NCBI RefSeq assembly: GCF_943914805.1
Contig: NZ_CALUDM010000049.1
Coordinates: 1-25,276, forward strand
From: an uncultured Acinetobacter sp.
GTDB taxonomy: Bacteria > Pseudomonadota > Gammaproteobacteria > Pseudomonadales > Moraxellaceae
Direction of reading: 5' to 3'
DNA length: 25,276 nt
The notes below the pieces were generated by a model, which ran no database searches, had not been told where the DNA came from, and was given only the letters and a program-made list of their open reading frames with translations. Positions within the stretch are counted from its first letter, which is position 1; the number at the start of each line of letters is the position of its first letter. The translations under genes were made by a program, and so were the position numbers. Below are positions 1-7,240 of this stretch, piece by piece.

Positions 1-93
1 ATAATATATTTTTATTTTAACTATATTTTCTATTTATTTTATATTGTCTTTTGTTTAATAATATAAAAGAAATTAAATAATAGAATTTTAATC

Positions 94-285
94 ATGAGCT
101 TAAAGTCAAATGATTTAAATCGTCGCCTTGTTAGAGAAATAGCAATCATATTAATAATTAAGATTGCGCTTTTAATGACAATCAAACATATATGGTTTGA
201 TGCACCGACAATTCCTAAAGATTTTAACAACCAAGTTGCTGAGCGTATTGCTGGCAGTCCTTCCCAAATCAAGGAGACACGTTGA
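94..285 (+). CDS. cydP: Putative small subunit of cytochrome bd oxidase, CydP-type
   Basis: A 63-residue protein with one hydrophobic segment at about residues 15-31, preceded by a basic stretch (RRLVR), so probably a single-pass inner-membrane protein with its N-terminus in the cytoplasm. Its size, single membrane span and place directly before cydA fit the small protein called CydP in Acinetobacter-type cyd operons. Its TGA stop shares one base with the ATG of cydA, so the two are probably translationally coupled. Function is inferred from context: a small subunit or assembly factor of the bd oxidase. There is no catalytic motif to check. The Shine-Dalgarno sequence before the ATG is weak. 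Confidence 0.72.
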   Translation: MSLKSNDLNRRLVREIAIILIIKIALLMTIKHIWFDAPTIPKDFNNQVAERIAGSPSQIKETR

Positions 286-1877
286 TGATTTCTGAAAGCG
301 TGGTCGATCTTTCGCGGTTCCAATTTGCAATGACCGCAATGTATCACTTTATTTTTGTACCACTGACCCTAGGCTTAGCTTTTATTCTTGCCATCATGGA
401 AACCACTTATGTGATTTCAGGTAAAGAAATTTATAAAGACATGACCAAATTCTGGGGGAAACTCTTCGGTATTAACTTTGCCTTAGGGGTAACCACTGGT
501 CTGACTATGGAATTCCAGTTTGGTACAAACTGGGCGTACTATTCACACTATGTAGGTGATATTTTCGGTGCGCCACTTGCTATTGAAGGATTAATGGCAT
601 TTTTCCTTGAATCGACCTTTATCGGTTTATTCTTCTTTGGCTGGGATCGCCTTTCAAGAGTTCAACATCTAAGCGTGACATGGTTAGTCGCTATTGGTTC
701 CAACTTATCTGCTTTATGGATCTTGGTTGCCAATGGTTGGATGCAAAATCCAGTCGGTTCAGAATTTAATTTTGAAACCATGCGTATGGAACTTGTCGAT
801 TTTGGTGCGTTGATTTTCAACCCAGTTGCTCAGGTGAAATTTGTACATACTGTTTCAGCAGGTTATGTGACTGGTGCAGTCTTCGTTTTAGCCATTTCAA
901 GTTATTATTTACTGAAAAAGCGTGACTTACCATTTGCACGTCGCTCTTTCGCAATTGCGGCAATCTTTGGTTTAGCGTCTACATTATCGGTTATTTTACT
1001 GGGTGATGAATCTGGTTATGAACTCGGTGATGTACAAAAAACTAAATTGGCAGCAATTGAATCTGAATGGGAAACTCATCCAGCACCTGCATCATTCACT
1101 TTATTTGGTATTCCAAATCAAAAAGAACAACGTACTGACTACGCAATTAAAATTCCGTATGCAATGGGAATTATTGCAACCCGTTCTATTGATAAAGAAG
1201 TGACTGGTTTAAAAGATTTAATGGTTCAACATGAAGTTCGTATCCGCAATGGTATGGTAGCTTATAGCGAACTAGAACAATTGCGTACTGGTGATCGCTC
1301 ACCTGAACTCATGGCATCATTCAAAGAAAATCAAAAAGATTTAGGCTATGGCTTACTTCTTAAAAAATATACAGCCAATGTAACCGATGCTTCTGAAGCA
1401 CAAATTAAAGCTGCAACTAAAGATACGATTCCTCATGTCGCAAGTCTATTCTGGTCATTCCGTGCCATGGTGGCTTCTGGTTTCCTCATGTTATTGCTGT
1501 TCATATTAGCAACTTTTGCAGTAGCGAAACGTAATGCAGAAAACAAACCTTGGTTACTCAAATTTGCACTCTTTGCATTACCTTTACCTTGGATTGCGGC
1601 ACAAACAGGTTGGTACGTCGCTGAAGGTGGTCGTCAGCCTTGGACTATTGGTGAAGTACTTCCTACACATTTGTCTGCGTCAAGTTTAAGCACTGGTGAT
1701 GTTTGGGGTTCAATCATTGCATTAGCTGCTTTCTATACAGTATTGCTGATTATTGAGATGTATTTGATGATCAAATTCTCTCGCTTAGGGCCAAGTTCTC
1801 TACATACGGGTAAATACCACTTCGAAAAACTTGAAGCAAACAATATTGCAAACCAAGCTGGGGAGACTCAATCATGA
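285..1877 (+). CDS. cydA: Cytochrome bd ubiquinol oxidase subunit I
   Basis: The haem-bearing subunit of cytochrome bd, which oxidises ubiquinol and reduces oxygen to water at low oxygen tension in the inner membrane. The 530 residues (E. coli about 522) contain expected residues with a two-residue offset from E. coli: His21 in MYHF near the N-terminus, Glu101 and Glu109 in the IEGLMAFFLEST segment, His188, and Met395 in FWSFRAM. The GRQPW motif is at 449-453. The quinol-binding loop carries Lys254 and Glu259 in QKTKLAAIE and is of the long E. coli type. The ATG at 285 is preferred over a TTG three bases earlier because AAGGAGA at 271-277 is well spaced to it. It overlaps cydB by four bases (ATGA). 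Confidence 0.97.
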   Translation: MISESVVDLSRFQFAMTAMYHFIFVPLTLGLAFILAIMETTYVISGKEIYKDMTKFWGKLFGINFALGVTTGLTMEFQFGTNWAYYSHYVGDIFGAPLAIEGLMAFFLESTFIGLFFFGWDRLSRVQHLSVTWLVAIGSNLSALWILVANGWMQNPVGSEFNFETMRMELVDFGALIFNPVAQVKFVHTVSAGYVTGAVFVLAISSYYLLKKRDLPFARRSFAIAAIFGLASTLSVILLGDESGYELGDVQKTKLAAIESEWETHPAPASFTLFGIPNQKEQRTDYAIKIPYAMGIIATRSIDKEVTGLKDLMVQHEVRIRNGMVAYSELEQLRTGDRSPELMASFKENQKDLGYGLLLKKYTANVTDASEAQIKAATKDTIPHVASLFWSFRAMVASGFLMLLLFILATFAVAKRNAENKPWLLKFALFALPLPWIAAQTGWYVAEGGRQPWTIGEVLPTHLSASSLSTGDVWGSIIALAAFYTVLLIIEMYLMIKFSRLGPSSLHTGKYHFEKLEANNIANQAGETQS

Positions 1878-3019
1878 TCGAATATGAACTACTCAAAATC
1901 ATTTGGTGGGTATTGGTCGGGGTTCTATTGATTGGCTTTGCCCTAACAGATGGCTTTGACATGGGCTCAATGGCACTCATGCCTTTTGTCGGTAAAACCG
2001 ATGATGAACGTCGTGCAGCAATCAACACGATTGCTCCGCACTGGGAAGGCAACCAAGTCTGGTTCGTAACTGCTGGTGGTGCACTATTTGCTGCTTGGCC
2101 GATGGTATACGCAACCGCTTTCTCTGGAATGTACTGGGCACTGCTTTTGGTGCTATTCGCCCTTTTCCTCAGACCTGTAGGCTTTGATTATCGTTCTAAA
2201 CTGGCGAATACCCAATGGCGTACATCATGGGATTGGGGTTTATGTATCGGTGGCGCTGTTCCTGCTTTGGTTTTTGGGGTCGCATTTGGCAACATGTTCT
2301 TAGGTGTACCATTTACTTTAGATGAAACAGTGCGCTCGACCTATACAGGTAGCTTCTTTGCACTACTTAATCCATTTGCATTGGTCTGTGGTCTAGTGAG
2401 CTTGTCTATGCTTTGTGCGCATGGCGGTGCTTGGTTAATGCTACGTACTGATGGCGCTCTACGTCAACGCTCTGCAAAAGCAACTCAGTTAATGGGCATC
2501 GTATTTCTCGTCTGCTTCTTGGGTGCTGGTGCTTGGTTATATTTCGGTGGTATCCAAGGTTATACACTTGTAACACCTTTTAATACCAATGGTGTTGCCA
2601 ATCCTTTAGCAAAACAAGTACTCACAGATATGAATCCTGGTTGGATGAATAACTATTCAACTTATCCAATCACCATGCTTGCACCAATTGCTGCAATCTT
2701 GGGTGCGTTCTTCATTATCTTAGGTGCCGGAAAAAATAAAGCAGGCTTGAGTTTTACAGGGTCTACTTTAGCCGTCACTGGAACAATCTTAACGGCTGGC
2801 TTTGCACTATTCCCATTCCTTATGCCATCTAGTATTAATCCGACAGTAAGCTTGACCATGTGGGATGCTGTTTCAAGCAAAAACACACTGACGGTTATGA
2901 CGGTTGTCGCATCAATTTTTGTTCCACTGATTTTGGCTTATACCACTTGGTGTTATTACAAAATGTGGGGCGTGATTACCAACAAACACATACAAGATAA
3001 TTCACACAGCCTGTACTAA
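1874..3019 (+). CDS. cydB: Cytochrome bd ubiquinol oxidase subunit II
   Basis: Second large subunit of cytochrome bd; it forms the heterodimer with CydA and stabilises the haem site. Its 381 residues match the E. coli length (379). It is a polytopic membrane protein with about eight or nine hydrophobic helices. Family motifs are visible near the N-terminus: GFDMG at 27-31 and HWEGNQVW at 56-63, followed by the FLRPVGFDYR segment. Its ATG overlaps the cydA stop as ATGA, which implies translational coupling and matched production. The stop codon lies in the loop of a hairpin that separates it from cydX. Confidence 0.97.
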   Translation: MIEYELLKIIWWVLVGVLLIGFALTDGFDMGSMALMPFVGKTDDERRAAINTIAPHWEGNQVWFVTAGGALFAAWPMVYATAFSGMYWALLLVLFALFLRPVGFDYRSKLANTQWRTSWDWGLCIGGAVPALVFGVAFGNMFLGVPFTLDETVRSTYTGSFFALLNPFALVCGLVSLSMLCAHGGAWLMLRTDGALRQRSAKATQLMGIVFLVCFLGAGAWLYFGGIQGYTLVTPFNTNGVANPLAKQVLTDMNPGWMNNYSTYPITMLAPIAAILGAFFIILGAGKNKAGLSFTGSTLAVTGTILTAGFALFPFLMPSSINPTVSLTMWDAVSSKNTLTVMTVVASIFVPLILAYTTWCYYKMWGVITNKHIQDNSHSLY

Positions 3020-3027
3020 GGCTGTGT
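3004..3027 (+). other. Intercistronic hairpin spanning the cydB stop codon
   Basis: ACACAGCC (3004-3011) is the exact complement of GGCTGTGT (3020-3027), leaving an 8-base loop that contains the cydB TAA stop. No U-run follows, so it does not look like an intrinsic terminator. A hairpin here could protect the cydAB message from 3' decay or set the ratio of cydX and ybgE to cydAB. The role is inference. Confidence 0.5.
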
Positions 3028-3057
3028 ACTTAAATAACATCATTTGGAGAATATGCG

Positions 3058-3159
3058 ATGTGGTACTTTGCTTGGATTCTTGGAATTTTGATGGCGTGCT
3101 TTGCAGGTGTTTTAAGCGCACTTTATATCGAACATCATCAAGATTTAGATGAGGAATAA
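3058..3159 (+). CDS. cydX: Cytochrome bd oxidase small subunit CydX
   Basis: A 33-residue single-pass membrane protein beginning MWYFAWILG, which is the hallmark N-terminus of CydX (YbgT), and ending in an acidic tail. E. coli CydX has 37 residues. It is the third subunit of cytochrome bd, needed for oxidase stability and activity. A GGAG motif at 3046-3049 precedes the ATG. It lies 38 bases after cydB and 3 bases before the next gene, inside the cyd operon. Confidence 0.95.
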   Translation: MWYFAWILGILMACFAGVLSALYIEHHQDLDEE

Positions 3160-3162
3160 ACC

Positions 3163-3459
3163 ATGACAGAAATTGCAATGACAACAGAAGAAAATAAGCC
3201 GAATAAAATTGCGATGGCCATTTCATTTTTGATGGCATTGCCACTTGCAAGTGTTTTATTGATTCACCCTGCCATGATGCTCGATGCCAATGGTCACTAT
3301 AACCATAGTGCTTTGATGATGGTCATGATTGGTATCTCTGGTGGCTTTATTCACGGTGTAGGATTTCTGCCACAGTTTTGGGTTTGGAAATGGTTATTTA
3401 GTCCCTATATTGCATGGCCACTCATGCTTTGGGGCTATTACACATGGTTCTTGACCTAA
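3163..3459 (+). CDS. ybgE: Cyd operon protein YbgE
   Basis: A 98-residue inner-membrane protein with three hydrophobic segments (about 15-36, 48-68 and 78-96). The central GISGGFIHGVGFLP stretch followed by a Trp-rich end is typical of the YbgE family found at the end of cyd operons. The molecular role of YbgE is not established; it is thought to be an accessory protein of the bd oxidase. GAGGA at the end of cydX serves as ribosome binding site seven bases before the ATG, so expression is tied to cydX. A strong terminator follows. Confidence 0.9.
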   Translation: MTEIAMTTEENKPNKIAMAISFLMALPLASVLLIHPAMMLDANGHYNHSALMMVMIGISGGFIHGVGFLPQFWVWKWLFSPYIAWPLMLWGYYTWFLT

Positions 3460-3469
3460 GTTATGATTT

Positions 3470-3497
3470 AAAAACCCTGATGAATTCAGGGTTTTTT
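3470..3497 (+). terminator. Bidirectional intrinsic terminator after the cyd operon
   Basis: AAAACCCTGA (3471-3480) pairs with TCAGGGTTTT (3486-3495) around the loop TGAAT, followed by a T run to 3497. The complement strand also has a T-rich tail, so the hairpin probably also ends the converging acetyltransferase gene. Confidence 0.9.
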
Positions 3498-3523
3498 ATT
3501 GCTAATGAATGATAAATCTTGAA

Positions 3524-4078
3524 TCATCGATGTATTCCTTTCCGCATCTCAACCAAATGTAAATCCATCATCGGTATGCCGACATCAGCATCTAAGGGAT
3601 AATCCTCAATCACACCCGTTCGTACATAACCACGGCGCTCATAATACGCGATCAATTCTGTACGCACGCTCAATACCCACATCACAAAGGCGTTTAAATG
3701 TTGATGTTCATTTGAATCTAGTTGTCTTATATACCTTTCAGCAAAATCTAAAACCTGCTTGCCAATGCCTTGATTTTGAACTTGTGGCGCAATACAAAAT
3801 GTACCTATTTCTACATCATGTTCATTTATCGTTAAGCCAATACACGCAACTATTTGCTCTTCTTTCTTGTACTCCTCATCATGCATAGCAAGCCACAATT
3901 GGAAGTTAGCTTGAGATAATGATTGCGCAAGTTGTGATGTACTCACACGTTGTCCTGCTACAATTTCAGCCTCACTGGTCCAACTTCGCCCCTCCTGTCG
4001 ACGATATGCTGCATTGATCAATGCAACAAGTTTGGGAATATCAGTTTGTTGAGCAAGTCTAAATTTGAAATGATTCAT
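3524..4078 (-). CDS. GNAT family N-acetyltransferase
   Basis: 184 residues with the GNAT fold: an opening beta strand (FRLAQQTDIPKLVALINAAY), then motif A, EIGTFCIAPQVQNQGIGKQ at about 90-108, whose QNQGIG (101-106) binds the acetyl-CoA pyrophosphate. The late AYYERRGYVRTG segment is motif B. The substrate cannot be told from sequence; GNAT enzymes acetylate amines on metabolites, drugs or proteins. It is a single gene converging on the cyd operon and sharing its terminator. No strong Shine-Dalgarno sequence is seen before the ATG. Confidence 0.88.
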   Translation of the reverse strand: MNHFKFRLAQQTDIPKLVALINAAYRRQEGRSWTSEAEIVAGQRVSTSQLAQSLSQANFQLWLAMHDEEYKKEEQIVACIGLTINEHDVEIGTFCIAPQVQNQGIGKQVLDFAERYIRQLDSNEHQHLNAFVMWVLSVRTELIAYYERRGYVRTGVIEDYPLDADVGIPMMDLHLVEMRKGIHR

Positions 4079-4174
4079 TGCGTTATTTTTCTAAGTGGAT
4101 TTAATAATGAAGTACAGTGAATATAACAGCTTTAAAAAGCCAAAATATAGGTCGTATCAACATTTTAAATATAT

Positions 4175-4199
4175 AAAAAAGGCCACTGAGTAGCCTTTA
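4175..4199 (-). terminator. Intrinsic terminator of the DUF2057 gene
   Basis: Read on the minus strand, AAAGGCTAC pairs with GTGGCCTTT (nine pairs including one G-U) around a three-base loop, followed by six T. It lies about 40 bases past the stop of the gene at 4241-4918. Confidence 0.8.
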
Positions 4200-4240
4200 A
4201 AATTAGTAGTCTTTAAAATAAATCTTTGTATAACATTGAA

Positions 4241-4918
4241 TTACTGTTCAGCTAACCATGTCATAAATTTTTGGCGTTCAGCCTTAGATGCTTTTTGCCA
4301 CATTTGAATCAATTGTTGATCTGTTGAATTTGTACTAGAAACTACTTTTGAGCTATTTGGTGATACAGAATTTACCATCGTCACTGGAGCTGTAGTATTT
4401 GCTGTTGCATAAACCGCTGCAGGTTGATTACTTGGCGCTTTATTGCGTGATGTTAAATCAACAGTCTTTCCAAAAATACCTGTGCTTAACCACGGTTTTT
4501 GTTCATTATTAGCACCCGTTTGTTGCACCAATAATTGATTATTATGGTCATAGATTGCAACTGTAGGCTGTTCAGCATATTTTTTCGCTTCATCAAAATC
4601 TTTCGGTGCATTGACCAAGCTTAATTTATAGGTTTGACCATCTTTTAAATTCGGTGCTTTTATCGTCACCACACCTGATTTTAAAATGTCATGTTCACCA
4701 TTTAAATGCTCAAAATATTGTTGATAACGCACACTTAAATCTACCGTGCCTGCATCAACTTTATATTCATTATTTTTAGAGCGGAATAATCCTGCATTGA
4801 CTTCCTGATCATTGACAGCAAGTAATACGATTTCTTCTGGTGCAGAAATCGTTACTGCCGCAAAAACTGATCCGCTTATCATTAAACCTAATGCAGCCAT
4901 TCCGTATTTAAATGCCAT
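4241..4918 (-). CDS. DUF2057 (YccT/CsgI-like) secreted protein
   Basis: 225 residues with an apparent Sec signal peptide (basic start, hydrophobic core, cleavage after GSVFA at about residue 20), so a periplasmic or envelope protein. The middle is a beta-rich domain (VTISAPEEIVLLAVNDQEV, then VDLSVRYQQYF). The C-terminus, LIQMWQKASKAERQKFMTWL, matches the typical DUF2057 ending seen in E. coli YccT. A low-complexity Ser/Thr/Asn/Ala linker (about 165-200) joins the domain to that tail. E. coli YccT (CsgI) inhibits curli formation; no curli genes are seen here, so the function in this organism is unknown. It is a single gene with its own terminator. Confidence 0.82.
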   Translation of the reverse strand: MAFKYGMAALGLMISGSVFAAVTISAPEEIVLLAVNDQEVNAGLFRSKNNEYKVDAGTVDLSVRYQQYFEHLNGEHDILKSGVVTIKAPNLKDGQTYKLSLVNAPKDFDEAKKYAEQPTVAIYDHNNQLLVQQTGANNEQKPWLSTGIFGKTVDLTSRNKAPSNQPAAVYATANTTAPVTMVNSVSPNSSKVVSSTNSTDQQLIQMWQKASKAERQKFMTWLAEQ

Positions 4919-5041
4919 GTTGTTCTACTCTTTTGTCAAGAAACTGTAAAATTTAGAGCACTATGCAATGTCGTGATGACAGTTTTATGACAAATGAATT
5001 TTGAATGGTTTTGAATTCCAATCTAATACAGTATATAAGAT

Positions 5042-5070
5042 AAAAAAAAGAGCACCGAAGTGCTCTTTTA
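5042..5070 (-). terminator. Intrinsic terminator of the nitroreductase gene (UUCG tetraloop)
   Basis: AAAAGAGCAC (5046-5055) pairs perfectly with GTGCTCTTTT (5060-5069). On the minus strand the loop is UUCG closed by a C-G pair, a very stable tetraloop, followed by a run of eight T. It lies about 30 bases past the nitroreductase stop codon. Confidence 0.92.
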
Positions 5071-5099
5071 GATTTTTGAAAATTAATTCAAACAAACCA

Positions 5100-5693
5100 T
5101 TAATTAAAAGTTTTGAAACGTGTTGCATCATCTATAAATGTTTTTTCACCAGCAGGTGCTTCAATAGAACCGAATACCAATTGTGCACGTAGTTTCCAAT
5201 CTGCAGGAATATCAAACACTTCAGCAACTTCTTCATCTACGATTGGGTTGTAGTGCTGTAATGATGCACCAATACCTGCTTCTGACAATGCTGTCCAAGT
5301 TGCAAACTGTGCAATTGCTGTAGAATGCTCAGCCCAAACTGGGAAGTTATCTGCATACAAAGCAAACTGCTCTTGTAAACCTTTAATAACACTCATATCT
5401 TCATAAAACAATACCGAACCAGCACCTGCGATAAAGCTATTAATTTTCGCATTTGTACCTTCAAACGCTGCAGCAGGAACAATTTTACGTAAAGTTTCTA
5501 AAACAATTGTCCAGAATTTAACGTGTGAATCACCAAATAGAATCACTGCACGAGAAGATTGTGAGTTAAATGATGATGGGCTATGTTTTACTGCTTCTTT
5601 GATAATTTCTTCGATTTTCGCTTGATCTAAACTTACATCTTTACCAATTGCATAGATTGTACGGCGTTGTTTGATATGATTTAAAAATGACAT
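5100..5693 (-). CDS. Nitroreductase family protein, Frm2-like
   Basis: 197 residues of the FMN-dependent nitroreductase fold. The N-terminal RRTIYAIGK (10-18) and the SPSSFNSQSSR stretch (38-48) are FMN-contact signatures of the Frm2/Hbn1-like branch. The TLRKIVP segment and the central WTALSEAGIGASLQHYN, which contacts flavin, also fit. These enzymes use NAD(P)H to reduce nitroaromatics or quinone-like compounds; the natural substrate is unknown. AAGGA precedes the ATG at good spacing. Two palindromes sit just upstream, suggesting regulation by one or two repressors that are not encoded in this window. Confidence 0.88.
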   Translation of the reverse strand: MSFLNHIKQRRTIYAIGKDVSLDQAKIEEIIKEAVKHSPSSFNSQSSRAVILFGDSHVKFWTIVLETLRKIVPAAAFEGTNAKINSFIAGAGSVLFYEDMSVIKGLQEQFALYADNFPVWAEHSTAIAQFATWTALSEAGIGASLQHYNPIVDEEVAEVFDIPADWKLRAQLVFGSIEAPAGEKTFIDDATRFKTFN

Positions 5694-5710
5694 GCTTGTA
5701 ATCCTTCGTT

Positions 5711-5722
5711 GACCATCTGGTC
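5711..5722. promoter_or_regulatory. Palindrome next to the nitroreductase start (possible operator)
   Basis: GACCA (5711-5715) and TGGTC (5718-5722) form an inverted repeat with a 2-base spacer. It lies 18 bases upstream of the start codon, just before the ribosome binding site. Operators of TetR-type repressors often have this GACCA-TGGTC style. Assignment to a regulator family is inference. Confidence 0.4.
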
Positions 5723-5735
5723 GTGTTCTTTAAGA

Positions 5736-5757
5736 TGATCACAGTGTAGGTGATCAC
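5736..5757. promoter_or_regulatory. TGATCAC-N7-GTGATCA inverted repeat upstream of the nitroreductase gene
   Basis: TGATCAC (5736-5742) and GTGATCA (5750-5756) are perfect inverted arms. Each half contains the palindrome TGATCA, and the half-site centres are 15 bases apart. The spacer read on the minus strand forms part of TACACT, a possible -10 hexamer, so a bound regulator could block the promoter. The promoter call is weak; the repeat itself is exact. Confidence 0.45.
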
Positions 5758-5925
5758 GATGTTGACATCAGCCTTAAATCAATAACAAAGTGTTCTATTT
5801 ATGCAACAATAATAAAAACAATCAATCTATCACCTTATACACTTAAATAGTTTTTCTTCTAAAATCATACCATTATTAAAAAAACACATTCATACATCAT
5901 TAAGCTTTATGCATTTCTAAGACAA

Positions 5926-5955
5926 TAAAAAACTCCGCATAAAGCGAAGTTTTTA
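5926..5955 (-). terminator. Intrinsic terminator of ftsY
   Basis: AAAAACTCCGC (5928-5938) pairs with GCGAAGTTTTT (5944-5954) with one C-A mismatch around the loop ATAAA. On the minus strand the hairpin is followed by a T-rich tail, about 50 bases past the ftsY stop. Confidence 0.8.
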
Positions 5956-6002
5956 AACCTAAATCATCTATTCAATGATCTATGACAAATAATCTTTCAG
6001 AC

Positions 6003-7118
6003 TTATTTATCCGTTTCAAATAATGCAGCTACAAAAGCTTTTGCAGAGAACGGACGTAGATCGTCAATTTTCTCACCGACACCAATAAAACGAATCGGTA
6101 CATGACTACGGCTGGCAATATTAAATAACACGCCACCTTTCGCAGTACCATCCAGTTTGGTAATGGTAAGCCCAGTTAAACCTACAGCTTCATCAAAAGT
6201 TTCAACTTGATTAATCGCATTTTGCCCTGTACCTGCATCAACAACCAACATGATTTCATGTGGTGCTGTTGCATCAATTTTTTGCATAACACGCTTAACT
6301 TTGGTTAATTCTTGCATCAAGTTGCTTTTATTATGTAAACGCCCTGCTGTATCGGCAATCAGGACATCAACACCTTTAGCACGTGCACTTTCAAAGGCAT
6401 CGAAAATAACCGAAGCACTGTCTGCACCATGACCTTGTGCCACAACAGCAATATTGTTACGTTCACCCCAAATTTGAAGCTGTTCAGTCGCAGCTGCACG
6501 GAAAGTATCACCCGCAGCAAGCATGACTTTCTTACCTTCACCTTGTAAGCGTTTCGCCAATTTACCAATTGTTGTGGTTTTACCTACACCATTAACACCC
6601 ACCACTAAAATGACAAATGGATTTTTATTCGGGTCAATATGTAAAGGCTTCACACGAGGTGCTAGCAATGCAACCAATTCTTCTTGTAAAGCTTTATACA
6701 ATGAATGTGAATAGATCAAATCACCACGAGCTGTCCGTTCAGTCAAGTTTGCGATAATCGTCTTGGTCGCATCAACACCAATATCAGCAACTAAAAGTTG
6801 TTCTTCAACTTCTTCTAGTAACTCATCATCGATTTCCTTACCACCGATAAGAATATTAACCATACCATCCGCAAAGTTTTTACGTGATTTGGTCAAACCT
6901 TCTTTCATTCGACTAAAGAAACCGCCTTTGCTTGATTCCTCAGCAGCAGTGGTTTGTTCAGTATCTGTAGACGTTACAGGCTGTTGCGTTTCAGTTGGAG
7001 CAGCTTCTATTTTATTATTTTCAATAATAGGCACATCAACGGCTGGTAAACTAGGTAAAGTGACATCGTCATCCCCGATATCCGCATCAATCAAGAATTT
7101 ATTTTGCTGTTCTTGCAT
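6003..7118 (-). CDS. ftsY: Signal recognition particle receptor FtsY
   Basis: GTPase that docks the SRP-ribosome complex at the inner membrane so that membrane proteins are inserted during translation. The 371 residues comprise an acidic, low-complexity A region (about 1-65), the helical N domain (about 66-160) and the G domain. GTPase motifs are intact: GVNGVGKT (174-181), AAGDTFRAAATEQL (201-214), DTAGR (256-260), TKLDGTAKGG (320-329) and the closing GVGEKIDDLRPF. The acidic region is shorter than in E. coli FtsY. An AAGGA ribosome binding site precedes the ATG. ftsE and ftsX are not next to it; it is a single gene divergent from the M16 peptidase pair. Confidence 0.97.
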   Translation of the reverse strand: MQEQQNKFLIDADIGDDDVTLPSLPAVDVPIIENNKIEAAPTETQQPVTSTDTEQTTAAEESSKGGFFSRMKEGLTKSRKNFADGMVNILIGGKEIDDELLEEVEEQLLVADIGVDATKTIIANLTERTARGDLIYSHSLYKALQEELVALLAPRVKPLHIDPNKNPFVILVVGVNGVGKTTTIGKLAKRLQGEGKKVMLAAGDTFRAAATEQLQIWGERNNIAVVAQGHGADSASVIFDAFESARAKGVDVLIADTAGRLHNKSNLMQELTKVKRVMQKIDATAPHEIMLVVDAGTGQNAINQVETFDEAVGLTGLTITKLDGTAKGGVLFNIASRSHVPIRFIGVGEKIDDLRPFSAKAFVAALFETDK

Positions 7119-7240
7119 GCCGATTCCTTGAAAAGCATAGCGTTAAAAAAGAAAGAGTTTAGCATAAATTACACTGATTTTAGCGTTTCACTGGCTTTAA
7201 AGTACTCGAACCAAAAAGCAACATGAAACACTTGCTTTAA

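Larger units (their letters stand above)
5694..6002. other. Intergenic region between the ftsY and nitroreductase genes
   Basis: About 310 bases without a coding gene. The right end holds the ftsY terminator (5928-5954) and the left end the two palindromes before the nitroreductase gene. The AT-rich middle (about 5765-5920) shows no convincing reading frame, RNA gene or repeat. Confidence 0.6.

Noticed and set aside
39..347. Open frame of 102 codons on the minus strand at the window start
   Set aside because: It is antisense to cydP and the start of cydA, which have clear family support and coupled starts.
6763..7131. Open frame of 122 codons on the plus strand across the 5' part of ftsY
   Set aside because: It is opposite to the clear FtsY coding sequence, has Ser/Val-rich composition typical of a reverse-strand shadow and no family features.
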